From Sphingomonas sp. 28-66-16 (GTDB lineage: Bacteria > Pseudomonadota > Alphaproteobacteria > Sphingomonadales > Sphingomonadaceae): a stretch of 64,000 nt of DNA. The notes beneath the pieces are model-generated. The model saw only the letters and a program-made list of their open reading frames with translations. It made no database searches and was not told where the DNA came from. Shown piece by piece: positions 19,653 through 28,911 of this stretch (the first letter of the stretch is position 1; each line of letters starts with the position of its first letter). Made by a program: the position numbers and the translations under genes. The stretch spans positions 55,000 through 118,999 of the forward strand of contig NCGF01000007.1 of the NCBI GenBank assembly GCA_002281485.1, given 5' to 3'.

Positions 19653-20627
19653 ATGGCACGCAGCGCGATTTTCCGGGAGTTTGGCGGACCCGAGGTCATC
19701 GAATGGATCGACGTTGATCTGCCGCCGCCGGGGCCGGGCGAGGTGCGCTTCGTCACGCGCGCGGCGGGGCTGAACTTCATCGATACCTATCATCGCCGCG
19801 GCATCTATCCCGGCGCGCTGCCGAGTCCGTTGGGGATGGAAGGTGCCGGCGTCGTCGCGGCGCTGGGCGAGGGGGTTTCGGGATTTGCCGTCGGCGACCG
19901 GGTGGCGACCTTCGGACCGCTTCGCGGCGCCTATGCGACCGAGCGCAACCTGCCGGCCAGCGCGCTGTTCAAGCTGCCCGAGGCGATTTCCGACGAGATC
20001 GCCGCCGCGTCGCTGCTCAAGGGCTGTACCGCGGAATTCCTGGCCGAGCGCGCCGCAGCAGTGAAGGCGGGCGATTGGGTCCTGGTCCATGCAGCTGCGG
20101 GCGGGGTGGGGCTGATCCTCGTCCAGTGGCTGAACGCGATCGGCGCGCGGGTGATCGGCACCGTCGGCACAGCGGACAAGGCCGTTCTCGCCCGACAGGC
20201 AGGCGCCGAGGCGGTAATCCTCTACCGCGACGAGGAGATCGCCCCCAGGGTGCGCGCGATCACCGGTGGCGCAGGGGTGCGCGTCAGCTACGACGGCATC
20301 GGCCAGGCGACATGGAATGCCTCGCTCGATTCGACCGGGCGGCGCGGGATGATCGTCAGCTATGGCAATGCCGATGCGCCGGTGACGGGCGTCGCACTGG
20401 GCATTCTCGCGACCAAGGGCTCGTTGTATAACACTCGGCCGACGCTGTTCGATTACTATACCACGCCTGACGAACGCGCGGCTGGGGCGGGTCGGCTGTG
20501 GGACATGATCACGAGCGGCAAGGTGACGATTACGATCGGCCAGCGCTTTCGCCTCGAAGACGCGGCGCAGGCACAGCGCGACCTCGAAAGTCGCGCCACT
20601 CACGGATCGACGCTGCTCATTCCTTAG
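19653..20627 (+). CDS. Zinc-independent quinone oxidoreductase-like NADPH dehydrogenase
   Basis: 324 residues, MDR superfamily. The N-terminal half has AGLNFIDTYHRRGIYP and LGMEGAGVV; the Rossmann part has VLVHAAAGGVGLILVQWL, the quinone oxidoreductase signature. Structural zinc cysteines are absent, as in QorA. It reduces quinones or enones with NADPH. Follows the DUF1330 gene by 31 bases. The specific substrate in this island is unknown. Confidence 0.88.
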   Translation: MARSAIFREFGGPEVIEWIDVDLPPPGPGEVRFVTRAAGLNFIDTYHRRGIYPGALPSPLGMEGAGVVAALGEGVSGFAVGDRVATFGPLRGAYATERNLPASALFKLPEAISDEIAAASLLKGCTAEFLAERAAAVKAGDWVLVHAAAGGVGLILVQWLNAIGARVIGTVGTADKAVLARQAGAEAVILYRDEEIAPRVRAITGGAGVRVSYDGIGQATWNASLDSTGRRGMIVSYGNADAPVTGVALGILATKGSLYNTRPTLFDYYTTPDERAAGAGRLWDMITSGKVTITIGQRFRLEDAAQAQRDLESRATHGSTLLIP

Positions 20628-20753
20628 CCGGTGCCGGCAGCGTCACCAACGCATTGAACCATGTTCCACCCCACCCGTTGTCGACATAGATTCACCGCGC
20701 CGGCCACGGCGATTAGGCCGGCAACCCTTGATGCGCGGACACCGGAGATTTCG

Positions 20754-21272
20754 ATGCTGCCTGATACTGTCCTTCGCGGCATCGTGCAGGCCAGCCTGGC
20801 ACTGGTTTGGGTCATTCTGCTCGTCCGGATGATCGGCGCGCGGACGCTTTCAAAAATGACGGCATTTGATTTTGTGGTGACGCTGGCAACGGGCTCGCTG
20901 CTGGCTGCTGCAGGCTCATCGAAGGACGATGATGCCTTTGCCCAGGCGATTGCGGCGATGACGACCCTGCTGCTGGTGCAGTTGGCACTGGCATGGGCCC
21001 GCCGGCGCTTCGACTGGTTCCGACAAGGTATCGAGAACCAACCGCTGGTGTTGATGCGCAACGGGGATTTCATCGATTCCGCGCTGAGGCAGAGCCGGGT
21101 CGCGCGCAGCGACATCTACGTCAAGATTCGCCAGGCCGATGTGGCGATCGATCGGGTCTCGGCGATCATTCTGGAGACGACCGGCGACATTTCGGTCTTG
21201 ACCAACACCATTCTCGAAGAGCCGCTGTCGGCGGGCATCAGAGGCGCCGATGCCGGCGGCCGGGCCGCCTGA
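20754..21272 (+). CDS. DUF421 (YetF/YcaP-type) membrane protein
   Basis: 172 residues from ATG 20754 (GGAG six bases upstream). Three N-terminal hydrophobic helices (LVWVILLVRMIGARTLSKMTAFDFVVTLATGSLLA, then AMTTLLLVQLALAWA) are followed by the cytoplasmic domain with QPLVLMRNGDFIDSALRQSRVARSDI, typical of DUF421. Function is not established. It ends 12 bases from the stop of the convergent VOC gene. It may be unrelated to the island's chemistry. Confidence 0.82.
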   Translation: MLPDTVLRGIVQASLALVWVILLVRMIGARTLSKMTAFDFVVTLATGSLLAAAGSSKDDDAFAQAIAAMTTLLLVQLALAWARRRFDWFRQGIENQPLVLMRNGDFIDSALRQSRVARSDIYVKIRQADVAIDRVSAIILETTGDISVLTNTILEEPLSAGIRGADAGGRAA

Positions 21273-21284
21273 GCCGCCTTGCGA

Positions 21285-22193
21285 TCAGCGGCTGTCGATC
21301 TCGACCAGCTCCAGGAGTTCGCCGGCTGGGCCGATCGTCGTCGATGCCCGGCGACCAGCGTAAAACGGTCCCACGCGCGGCGCCGGCGGCGCAATCAGGG
21401 CAAGGTCCGGGCGATCGAGCGAGTCCACCGCCAGCGTCACCATGGCATTGCCCGGCGGCAGCATGCCCGCCGAGCGCGCCCGCACGGTCGCGACATCCGG
21501 ATAGTCGTCGATCTCGACGATCGGCATTCGCCCCTTTTGGGCCATGCTCAGCGAAGTCATGTGCGGGTCGGGCAGGCCGAACGCCTTGTTGATCATCGTG
21601 TAGGGGATTGTGTACGCCCCGCCTTCATCAAGCCCGAGCCGCTGGGAATACCAGGCCATCGTTGCGGCGCGATCAGGGCTGGCGAGGATGACGATGAACA
21701 GGTGATCGACCGGCGACTGCGCGGGCGGGAGGTCGGACGTCGGCGTGTTCTCGCGCACTTCGTTGAGATAGATCATTTCGCGGCCCCGCCCGAGCATCTG
21801 CATCGCGACGAAATAGGGGAGGCCGGGGATTTCCTTTGGCGGGCCGATGATGTCGAAGCCGCTGCCGGCGAGCTTGTCGGGCCAGGCGAACACATCCTGC
21901 ACGGTGATCTCGAACGCCGCCCAGCCATAAGTACGGGTCGGCACGAAACCGGGGTCGAGCGGTTGCTGCACCAGCCGGAGATAACAGGGCGCGCCGCTGG
22001 TTGGGGCGAGCGTGGCGAAGGGGGCGCCGGCATTGGCAGGGCACCCCCAGCTAGCGGCGAGATCGGCAGGAAGCGCGCCCTGCTCGACGACCGAGAGCCC
22101 GAGCCGGTCGCGGTAGTCGCCGAGACTCGCCTCGACATCGGGCACCGTCGCGAGACCGCCGATGATGCGGCCATGGGTGAGGAAATCGCTCAT
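21285..22193 (-). CDS. VOC (glyoxalase/extradiol dioxygenase fold) family protein
   Basis: 302 residues with two glyoxalase-like modules: residues about 5-140 (GRIIGGLATVPDVEASLGDYRDRLGLSVVEQ) and about 145-300 (PVDHLFIVILASPDRAATMAWYSQRLGLDEG). The fold binds a metal in paired modules. Substrate unknown. Last gene of the minus-strand run starting upstream; its ATG overlaps the stop of the enoyl-CoA hydratase gene by four bases. Confidence 0.82.
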   Translation of the reverse strand: MSDFLTHGRIIGGLATVPDVEASLGDYRDRLGLSVVEQGALPADLAASWGCPANAGAPFATLAPTSGAPCYLRLVQQPLDPGFVPTRTYGWAAFEITVQDVFAWPDKLAGSGFDIIGPPKEIPGLPYFVAMQMLGRGREMIYLNEVRENTPTSDLPPAQSPVDHLFIVILASPDRAATMAWYSQRLGLDEGGAYTIPYTMINKAFGLPDPHMTSLSMAQKGRMPIVEIDDYPDVATVRARSAGMLPPGNAMVTLAVDSLDRPDLALIAPPAPRVGPFYAGRRASTTIGPAGELLELVEIDSR

Positions 22194-22939
22194 CGGAAGA
22201 CCGGCTTTCGCTTGGCAAGAAAGGCGCCGACGCCCTCCTGAAAATCGGGCTGGGTAAAGGCGTCGGCGAACAGCGCGCTCGTCGTCGCATCGTCATGCGC
22301 CTGGCCGTTGAGGATGCGGCGGACCATCGCCTTGGCCTCGCGCGCGGTGTGCGGCGAATTGGCGGCGATCGTTTCCGCAAGCGCGAATGGATCATCGCCG
22401 AGCAAGTCGATCAGCCCGATCCGGAGTGCCTCGGTCGCGTCGACCAAGCCAGCAGTGAACAGGATACGCTTGGCCTGCGAGGCGCCGACCGCATCGACCA
22501 GCAGCTTGGTATCATGAAGCGAATAGACCAGCCCGAGCTTGGCCGGGGTGATCCCGAGGCGGGCGTTCGCCGTTGCGACGCGCAGGTCGCAGGCGAGCGC
22601 CAGCCCGCAGCCGCCGCCGACGCAATCGCCCTCGATAAAGGCGATGACGGGCTTGGGCGCGAGGGTGAGATCGATCTGCGCGCGGGCGATGGCGGCCTGA
22701 TTGGCGGCGCGCCAGGCAGGATCGGTCGCGCCGGCGCCGAATTCGGCGATGTCTGCCCCGGCGGAAAAGGCGCCGGGTTCGGCCGCGCGCAGGATCAGCA
22801 CGCGGACGGCGTCATCGGCCATGGCTTCGGCAATCAGGGCCGGGAATTGCTCCCACATCGCCTGGGTGATCGCGTTTCGTTTGGCAGCGCGATCGATGAT
22901 GAGATGGGCGACGGCACCGTTCGTTCCGAGGCGCAGCAT
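22190..22939 (-). CDS. Enoyl-CoA hydratase/isomerase family protein
   Basis: 249 residues, crotonase fold. Oxyanion-hole segments are visible: FSAGADIAEFG near residue 60 and EGDCVGGGCGLALACDLRVA near residue 105, followed by PAKLGLVY. It hydrates or isomerises an enoyl-CoA. Start ATG 22939 has a GGAGGA site, but this site is the 3' arm of a perfect hairpin (see 22944-22970). Confidence 0.9.
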   Translation of the reverse strand: MLRLGTNGAVAHLIIDRAAKRNAITQAMWEQFPALIAEAMADDAVRVLILRAAEPGAFSAGADIAEFGAGATDPAWRAANQAAIARAQIDLTLAPKPVIAFIEGDCVGGGCGLALACDLRVATANARLGITPAKLGLVYSLHDTKLLVDAVGASQAKRILFTAGLVDATEALRIGLIDLLGDDPFALAETIAANSPHTAREAKAMVRRILNGQAHDDATTSALFADAFTQPDFQEGVGAFLAKRKPVFR

Positions 22940-22943
22940 CAAT

Positions 22944-22970
22944 TCCTCCCCGAGCTTGTCTCGGGGAGGA
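22944..22970 (-). repeat. REP-like hairpin that contains the ribosome site of the enoyl-CoA hydratase gene
   Basis: TCCTCCCCGAG (22944-22954) and CTCGGGGAGGA (22960-22970) form a perfect 11-bp stem with a five-base loop. I recall such elements being common in sphingomonad genomes. In the mRNA (minus strand) the GGAGGA ribosome site lies in the stem, four bases before the ATG at 22939, so initiation may be dampened unless the hairpin is opened. Confidence 0.7.
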
Positions 22971-22985
22971 CTTTGCCGATGATCC

Positions 22986-23852
22986 TCATGCCGGGTCCAC
23001 CTTGGCCAGATGCTGCGCGATCTCGCGGCGGGTGGCGATCCAGACGCCGTCATGCGCACGCACGTGCTTCAGAAAATCCTCGAACGCCCAGATCCGCCCC
23101 GGTCGGCCGATGATGCGCAGATGCAGGCCGAGCGACATCATCTTGGGGTTGCCTTCGACGCCCTCGCGATAGAGCTGGTCGAAGCAGCGCCGGGCATAAT
23201 CGAGCCAGTTGGCGGGGGTATAGGCGGGGTCGGTCCACATCTTCATGTCGTTGTCGTCGAGCTGATAGGGGACGATCGCAATCGGCCTGCCCGGCACGGT
23301 GGTGCGATCCCAGAAGGGCACGTCGCCGGAGTAATCATCCATGTGATAGTCGAACCCGGCCTCGATCAGCAGGCGGCGGGTATTGTCGGTGTGGAAGTAG
23401 CGCGACAGCCAGCCATATGGCCGCGTGCCGGTGGTCGCCTCGATCGATTGCACCGCCTTGGCGATGAAGCCGCGCTCGGCGGCCTCGTCCATCTTGAACT
23501 GGTGGACCCAGCGCCAGCCGTGGCTGACCGGTTCGTGCCCCAGCTCGCGGATCGCGGCGGCGATCTCGGGGTGGTTCTCCAGACTGAGCGCGGCAACCGT
23601 CCAGCTCGCCTTGATGCCGTGCTCGCGCAGCAACTTGACGACACGCGGGGCGCCTGCCTTGATGCCGTAGAGATAATTGCTTTCATTACCGTAATTGCGG
23701 ATCGGCGACTTGATGTGGATGCCGAGCTCGTCGACCGGCTCCATCCCCCGGTCGCCGCGCGCGACGGTCATCTCGCTGCCTTCCTCGACATTGACGACGA
23801 TGCTGAGCGCGAGCTTCGCGTCGTTCGGCCAGTCGATGCGTTCTTCTTTCAA
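22986..23852 (-). CDS. Polysaccharide deacetylase (NodB)-family / allantoinase-like hydrolase
   Basis: 288 residues from TTG 23852, which has GGAGG five bases upstream. The polysaccharide-deacetylase TIM-barrel features of the PuuE/allantoinase branch are present: NVEEGSE, the YGIKAGAPRVVKLLREHGIKASWTV stretch, and HEPVSHGWRWV. Metal-dependent C-N hydrolysis of an amide, such as a cyclic imide, is the family theme. Its place beside an amidase gene fits an amide-bearing substrate, but this is inference. Confidence 0.82.
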   Translation of the reverse strand: MKEERIDWPNDAKLALSIVVNVEEGSEMTVARGDRGMEPVDELGIHIKSPIRNYGNESNYLYGIKAGAPRVVKLLREHGIKASWTVAALSLENHPEIAAAIRELGHEPVSHGWRWVHQFKMDEAAERGFIAKAVQSIEATTGTRPYGWLSRYFHTDNTRRLLIEAGFDYHMDDYSGDVPFWDRTTVPGRPIAIVPYQLDDNDMKMWTDPAYTPANWLDYARRCFDQLYREGVEGNPKMMSLGLHLRIIGRPGRIWAFEDFLKHVRAHDGVWIATRREIAQHLAKVDPA

Positions 23853-23931
23853 AAGTCCCTCCTTTTTCCTCGTCCATGCTCGCAGGGAAGAGGGAATCCT
23901 TGCATTGCGGGCGGCCAAACCGACCCACTTT

Positions 23932-23964
23932 CCCGTCACCCCGGATCAAGTCCGGAGTGACGGG
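23932..23964. repeat. REP-like imperfect palindrome
   Basis: CCCGTCACCCCGGA and TCCGGAGTGACGGG pair in 13 of 14 positions around TCAAG. This is the GTCACCCCGGA...TCCGG type of repeat recalled from sphingomonad intergenic regions. It sits between the SDR gene stop (23985) and the deacetylase start (23852) and could end or attenuate the upstream minus-strand transcript. Confidence 0.65.
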
Positions 23965-23984
23965 TTGGCTTGGCGACACATCAC

Positions 23985-24782
23985 TTAGTGCATTTCCTCG
24001 CCGCCCGAGACATTGATCGCCTCGCCGGTCACGTAAAAGGCGTCGTCGCTCGCCAGCCAGGCGCAGGCAGCCGCGGTGTCGCTGGCAAGGCCGGGGCGGC
24101 CCATAGGATTCTTGGCGGCCATGTTTTTAAGATACGCCTCGACGCTCTCGAAGCCGAGCAGCTTGGAGAAATAGGCATTCTGTTCGGCCCCAAGCCCGGT
24201 GGTGACATGGTTGGGGCAAACCGCGTTGACGGTGATGCGATATGCGCCGAGTTCGACCGCCGAGGCGCGCGTGAGCCCGACCATGCCGTGCTTCGACGAG
24301 ACATAGGCGGGCAGATGCGGAAAGCCGGTCTTGGCGGCCTGCGACGCGATGTTGATGATGCGGCCGCCTTTGCCTGCCGCGACCATCGCCTTGGCCGCCG
24401 CTTGCGTGCAGTAGAAGGCGCCGGACAGATTGACCGCGATGACCTTGTCCCAATCTTCTGGGATGACGTCGAGCAGCGGCTTCATCATGAACCCGATGCC
24501 GGCATTGTTGACGAAGATATCGATGCCGCCGAATGCATCGACCGCGCTCTGCACCAGCGCCTGGCACTGTGCTGCCGAGGACACGTCGCAGGCGATCGTC
24601 GCCACCGGCGCGCCGCGATCGCTCAGCTCCTTGGCGACGGCTTGCGCGGCATCGTCGATCTCGCGGTCGCTGACGACGCAGTTCGCGCCTTCATCGGCGA
24701 AGCGCTGGAGGATCGCCTGGCCGAGGCCCCTGTCCTTGCCCGATCCGGTGACGACGATAGTCTTGCCGGCAAAGCGCATCAC
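23985..24782 (-). CDS. Short-chain dehydrogenase/reductase
   Basis: 265 residues. Cofactor motif VVTGSGKDRGLGQAI at the N-terminus, NNAG at about residue 91, and catalytic Ser-Tyr-Lys with YVSSKHG. C-terminal GRPGLASDTAAACAWLASDDAFYVTGEAINVSGG is a typical classical SDR end. Probable NAD(P)-linked alcohol/ketone oxidoreductase in the island pathway. Its start overlaps the HapK-like gene's stop by four bases. Confidence 0.9.
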   Translation of the reverse strand: MMRFAGKTIVVTGSGKDRGLGQAILQRFADEGANCVVSDREIDDAAQAVAKELSDRGAPVATIACDVSSAAQCQALVQSAVDAFGGIDIFVNNAGIGFMMKPLLDVIPEDWDKVIAVNLSGAFYCTQAAAKAMVAAGKGGRIINIASQAAKTGFPHLPAYVSSKHGMVGLTRASAVELGAYRITVNAVCPNHVTTGLGAEQNAYFSKLLGFESVEAYLKNMAAKNPMGRPGLASDTAAACAWLASDDAFYVTGEAINVSGGEEMH

Positions 24783-25084
24783 AGATCCTCGGTCAGAATG
24801 AATTGCGGGTTGTCGGCAAAGTCCTGAAAGGGCGCGGCGAGTGCCTGGAAATCGGGCGTCGTCACATCGCCGACGAACGCGTCCATCCCGGTGATGTCGA
24901 TCACCTCGACATAGGCATAGGGCGGCTTGGCGTCCGATCCGAACATGCCGGTTGCCCTGTGGACGGTGAAGCTGGTGACCGATCCGAGCGCGTTGACTGC
25001 CGGGATGTCGCCGGTGCGCGCCCAGGCTTCATAGGTAGCGGGATCGACGCCGGGCTTCAGGTTGAACAGGCAGATGATGCGCAT
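24779..25084 (-). CDS. REDY/HapK-like small protein
   Basis: 101 residues from ATG 25084 with GGAG eight bases upstream. The sequence MRIICLFNLKPGVDPATYEAWARTGDIPAVNALGSVTSFTVHRATG fits the small RedY/HapK family (dimeric alpha/beta-barrel type) found in secondary-metabolite and catabolic clusters. Function not settled. It lies between the amidase and SDR genes; overlaps the SDR start by four bases. Confidence 0.65.
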   Translation of the reverse strand: MRIICLFNLKPGVDPATYEAWARTGDIPAVNALGSVTSFTVHRATGMFGSDAKPPYAYVEVIDITGMDAFVGDVTTPDFQALAAPFQDFADNPQFILTEDL

Positions 25085-25097
25085 CGCGGGGTCTCCT

Positions 25098-26267
25098 TCA
25101 GGAATTTGGTGGGGCATATCCGTGAATGCTCGCCTCGATTCGGCGGGCGAGCGCGATCAGCCGCGCCTCGCTGTGCGGACGGGCGACGAGCTGGACGCTG
25201 ACGGGGAGGCCATCGCCATCGACCCCTGCTGGCAGGGAGAGCGCCGGCAAGCCGGCGATGCTGGCGAGGCTGGTAAAATCGGCTTGGGTGACGGGCGCGC
25301 GTTCGCCGTGCGGGAAGGCGGCCTGTGGCGCGGTGGGCATCACCAGCACGGCGTCTTCGCCGAGCGCGGCGATCAAGGCGGCGCGGGTATGCGCGATCAC
25401 CGCAGGCGCAGGTGGGAGCGCGCCGACCGCCGTCATCACGAATTTCAGTTCGTCCGAGACCAGCGGCCCGTCGCGTGCCGCCCCGAGAGCGCCGATCAGC
25501 TCCTTGACCGAGTCCACCAGCCCGGCCATGCGGACGGCGGACAGGGTATCGCCGACGGCAAGTGTTTGGGTGGGCAGGTCGATCGCTCCGAGCGCCCGCC
25601 GATAGCCGGCCTCCACGCCCGGCTGGATTGGCACCTGCTCGATATCGGCGAGCGTCAGCAGCCGTTCGAAGGGTGCGTCGCTCGCGTCGCCGGGCGCCAT
25701 GACTGCCCAGACCCGCGCGAGCATGTCGAGATCGCGCGCGAGCGGGCCGATGCAGTCGAACGCCGTGCCGAGATGGACGAGTCCGTCATCGCTGACCGCA
25801 CCGAAGGTCGGCTTCAGCCCCCAGATTCCGCAATAAGCGGCCGGGATGCGGATCGACCCGAGCGTATCGGTGCCGAGCGCCATATCGCACAACCCCGCCG
25901 CGACGGCCGCCCCACTCCCCCCCGAGGAACCGCCCGGGGTAAAGCCATGCCGGTGCGGATTGTGCGTGCGACCGTAAAAGAAATTGTCGGTCGTCGCGCC
26001 GAGCGCGGCTTCGTGCATGTTGAGGGTGCCGAGGATCACCGCCCCTGCTGCGCGCAACCGCGCCACGATGGCCGCGTCGCGATCGGCGATGATGTCGCGC
26101 CGCGTGCCCATGCCGCCGGTCCACGGCAGGCCCTTGACCGCGATGTTCGATTTGATGCCGATCGTCACGCCCGCGAGCGGCCCTGTGCCACCCGTCGCAT
26201 GCCGGTCCCAATCGACAAAGGCGCCCAGCGGGGCGTTGGCCGCATCAAGGGCGTCCCAGTCGATCAC
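25098..26267 (-). CDS. Amidase-signature hydrolase
   Basis: 389 residues, shorter than most amidases (450-500). The catalytic set is present: Lys39 (TIGIKSN), the GGSSGGSGAAVAAG stretch at 112-123, and the presumed nucleophile Ser138 in GTDTLGSIR, where the usual TGGS is TLGS. It hydrolyses a C-N amide bond; the substrate is not known. Stop lies 13 bases before the HapK-like gene; start overlaps the ligase stop by four bases. Members can also be Glu-tRNA amidotransferase-like, but gatA is separate here. Confidence 0.88.
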   Translation of the reverse strand: MIDWDALDAANAPLGAFVDWDRHATGGTGPLAGVTIGIKSNIAVKGLPWTGGMGTRRDIIADRDAAIVARLRAAGAVILGTLNMHEAALGATTDNFFYGRTHNPHRHGFTPGGSSGGSGAAVAAGLCDMALGTDTLGSIRIPAAYCGIWGLKPTFGAVSDDGLVHLGTAFDCIGPLARDLDMLARVWAVMAPGDASDAPFERLLTLADIEQVPIQPGVEAGYRRALGAIDLPTQTLAVGDTLSAVRMAGLVDSVKELIGALGAARDGPLVSDELKFVMTAVGALPPAPAVIAHTRAALIAALGEDAVLVMPTAPQAAFPHGERAPVTQADFTSLASIAGLPALSLPAGVDGDGLPVSVQLVARPHSEARLIALARRIEASIHGYAPPNS

Positions 26268-27628
26268 AGTCCGCGCTCGTCGATCAGCCGGATCGGCTTC
26301 TGGCGAACATCGATCTGGGTCAGCGTTGCCGTGCCGCCGGGTGCCTCGATCGCGATCGCGACCTCAACGCCCAGCCCATGCCGCAGCAGCGCCGCAAGCT
26401 CGCCCGCATCGCTGCCGCCCCGGCTTTCGAGGATTACCAGCATGTCGTCGCGCTGGGTGGCCGGGTCGCGGACCAGGCGGCAGACATATTCGCCGGTGAG
26501 ATCGGCGCGATTCTCGATGATCGAGCCGATCGCGTGCGGGAAGACGTTGATGCCGCGCAGCTTGACCATATTGTCGCTGCGGCCCTTGAACCCGGCGATC
26601 CGCTTGAACGCCATGCCGGTCGCATTGGTGCCGGTCAGCTCATGCGTGATGTCATGCGTGTTGAAGCGGATGCACGGCGCGATATCGTCCTTGAACAGGC
26701 AGGTGACGACCATGTCGCCGGTCTCGCCGACGCCCACCGGCCCGCCGCTCTCGACATCGAGCAGTTCCAGATATTGCGCGTCCTCCCAGACATAAAGTCC
26801 GTCGCGCTCCGGCCCTTCACCAGCGATGCTGCCGGTATCGCCGACGCCGTACCAGTCGAAGGCTTTCGCCCCGCCCCAGGCCGCCTCGGTCGCGGCGCGA
26901 TCCTCGGTGCCGAGATGGCCGCAGATCATGCGGATATCGATCTGGTCGAGCAGCCCGGTGTCGCGCGCGACCTCGGCCAGCTTGCGGAGATAATCGACGA
27001 AGCCCACCAGCACCGTGACGCCGAAATCGGCCATCAGTTGAACCTGATTGGCGCTTCGCGTCTCGATTCCCGTCCCCGCCGACAGGAACAGCGCGTTGGT
27101 GAAATGGGTGACGGCCTCGCGGATGTAATGCCCGCCATTGATCATGCCGTGGCCATAGACCGACTGGACGACATCATCGGGCTGCAACCCCTGCCAGCGA
27201 TACATGCGGCCGACGAGCAGGTTGGTGATCTCGCGCCCCTTGGGGCCGAACAGCAGGGGTTGCGGACGACCGGTGGTGCCGCTGGTGGTGTGGAAGATCA
27301 CCGGATCGCCCCCGCGCCCGGCGAAATCGCCATAGGGGGGATGCGCGGCAACCGAGGCCATCAGATCGGTCTTGTCATAGACGGGCAGTTTGGTGATGTC
27401 GTCGAGGCCCGCGATATCGCCGGGCTCGATCCCCTGCGCGCCCCACAGCCGCTGGTAGAAGGGAATTTCCCAGCCGCGCTTCATCAGCCGGGCGAATTGC
27501 CGCTCCTGGACGGCACGGAGTTGGTCGCGGCTCATGCCGGTGTAGCGCGCGGTGAAGGCGTCGCCGATCGGGTAATCGGCGAGCATCTGTTTCGAGTCAA
27601 AGGCTTCGAAATAGGTGGGAAACGTCAT
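26264..27628 (-). CDS. Phenylacetate-CoA ligase-like acyl-CoA synthetase
   Basis: 454 residues, adenylate-forming enzyme of the PaaK branch. The P-loop-like TTSGTTGRPQPLLFGP (about residue 113) and a YGVGDTGSIAGEG segment are visible, and the C-terminal GINVFPHAIGSIIENRADLTGEYVC domain is complete. It activates a carboxylic acid to its CoA thioester at ATP expense. It is between the amidase and two PrpD genes, all with four-base overlaps, so these enzymes probably act in sequence. Confidence 0.85.
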   Translation of the reverse strand: MTFPTYFEAFDSKQMLADYPIGDAFTARYTGMSRDQLRAVQERQFARLMKRGWEIPFYQRLWGAQGIEPGDIAGLDDITKLPVYDKTDLMASVAAHPPYGDFAGRGGDPVIFHTTSGTTGRPQPLLFGPKGREITNLLVGRMYRWQGLQPDDVVQSVYGHGMINGGHYIREAVTHFTNALFLSAGTGIETRSANQVQLMADFGVTVLVGFVDYLRKLAEVARDTGLLDQIDIRMICGHLGTEDRAATEAAWGGAKAFDWYGVGDTGSIAGEGPERDGLYVWEDAQYLELLDVESGGPVGVGETGDMVVTCLFKDDIAPCIRFNTHDITHELTGTNATGMAFKRIAGFKGRSDNMVKLRGINVFPHAIGSIIENRADLTGEYVCRLVRDPATQRDDMLVILESRGGSDAGELAALLRHGLGVEVAIAIEAPGGTATLTQIDVRQKPIRLIDERGL

Positions 27629-28911
27629 GCAGGCTCCGTGAACCAGGCGAGGGGGGCATCGAACAGGCGGGGGTCGGCATCTGGCGCAAGCGCGCGGGCG
27701 AGGCTGATCTTGGCCGCTGCTTGGGTGATGGAGAGCGGTGCATCCGGGCTGCCCAGCGTGGCGGGGATCAGATGCTCGGTCACCTTGCCGTCGCGCAGGG
27801 TGATGACCACGCGTTGCGGCGACAGCGCGTTGGGATCGGCATTGCCGTCATCGTTGACGATGACGCACCCGGCGAGATCGAGCATTGCCGGATCGGCGAA
27901 GGTCGCGGGCGTGAAAGCGCGCGGATCGACATGCCCGTCGCGCAGCATCAGCGCGGCGAGCAGCGGCAGGCAGAGCCGGGCATAAGCGGGCGTCATCTCG
28001 CTGAGCATCGGCCGCCCGACCAGCCGCTTGACGAGCGACGGCACGAACAGCTCGATCCGGGCGATGGCCGCCTGATCGAGCGCCAGCCCTTGCAACAGGC
28101 CAAGCGCGCCGTGGCTGGCGCGGCCCGAGGGAAAGGGCTTGGTGCTGATCTCGCTGATCCGCCAGACCGTCCCGAGATGATCGGCATAGGTCGCGAAGTC
28201 GCCCGCATCAAACAACCGGAAATAGCCGAACGGCCCCTCCAGCGCGTCATGCGGCCCGGTCAGCCCGGCCTTGACGAGATCGACCGCCATGATCGCCGAT
28301 CGCGCGGCATTGCCGATTTGCAGCGGCAGCGCGATCGATCCCTCGACATGCGCCTGCATCGTGCCCGCGCAAAAGGAATAAGCGAGGCCGAGCACATCCT
28401 CGAGGGGGTCGACGCCTTCGATCCGCGCCACCGCCAGCGCCGCGCCGATGCAGCCGGCGGTAGCGGGGCGAAAGAAACTGAGCGGCGAGGTGGCAGCGAT
28501 ACCCAGCCCGCTGGCGATATCGACGCCGACCGCCAGCGCGGCCAGCGCGTCATCGGGATCGCAGCCCCCCGTTCGGTCGATACTTGCGCTTAGCGCTGCC
28601 GTGACCACCGACAAGGCATGGACGACGGCAGGTTCGTGGACCGCATCCCATTCGAGGCAATGGATGCGAAAGGCGTTGACGAAGGCGGCGCCAGCGGCGG
28701 GCAATCGCCCCGGCGAGCCGATCAGGCGCGCGTCATCGCCCTGCCCCCAGCCTCGCGCCGCCGCCAGCACGCCCGCCGACCCGGGGGCGGTCGATCCGGC
28801 CGCGCCGACCGTCAGCGTATCGGCGAGCAAGCGCTCAGCATCTGCGCGAACCGAATCGGCCAGCACATGGCTGGCCCGCACGAACGCCAACAGGCGGGCG
28901 GTCGCGCTCAC
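27625..28911 (-). CDS. MmgE/PrpD family protein (second copy in the operon)
   Basis: 428 residues. MmgE/PrpD proteins include 2-methylcitrate dehydratase, cis-aconitate decarboxylase and related hydroxy-acid lyases. The sequence shows FVNAFRIHCLEWDAVHE near residue 80, ASGLGIAATSPLSFFRPATAGCIGAAL and PFPSGRASHGALGLL, which fit the family core. Overlaps both neighbours by four bases. The presence of two unequal copies side by side suggests a heteromeric or two-step role (inference). Confidence 0.82.
   Translation of the reverse strand: MSATARLLAFVRASHVLADSVRADAERLLADTLTVGAAGSTAPGSAGVLAAARGWGQGDDARLIGSPGRLPAAGAAFVNAFRIHCLEWDAVHEPAVVHALSVVTAALSASIDRTGGCDPDDALAALAVGVDIASGLGIAATSPLSFFRPATAGCIGAALAVARIEGVDPLEDVLGLAYSFCAGTMQAHVEGSIALPLQIGNAARSAIMAVDLVKAGLTGPHDALEGPFGYFRLFDAGDFATYADHLGTVWRISEISTKPFPSGRASHGALGLLQGLALDQAAIARIELFVPSLVKRLVGRPMLSEMTPAYARLCLPLLAALMLRDGHVDPRAFTPATFADPAMLDLAGCVIVNDDGNADPNALSPQRVVITLRDGKVTEHLIPATLGSPDAPLSITQAAAKISLARALAPDADPRLFDAPLAWFTEPA

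Noticed and set aside
23930-23965. Possible sixth GntR operator (contains TCCGG)
   Set aside because: The element is a REP-like repeat (GTCACCCCGGA) with a different core and no TTGT...ACAA arms.
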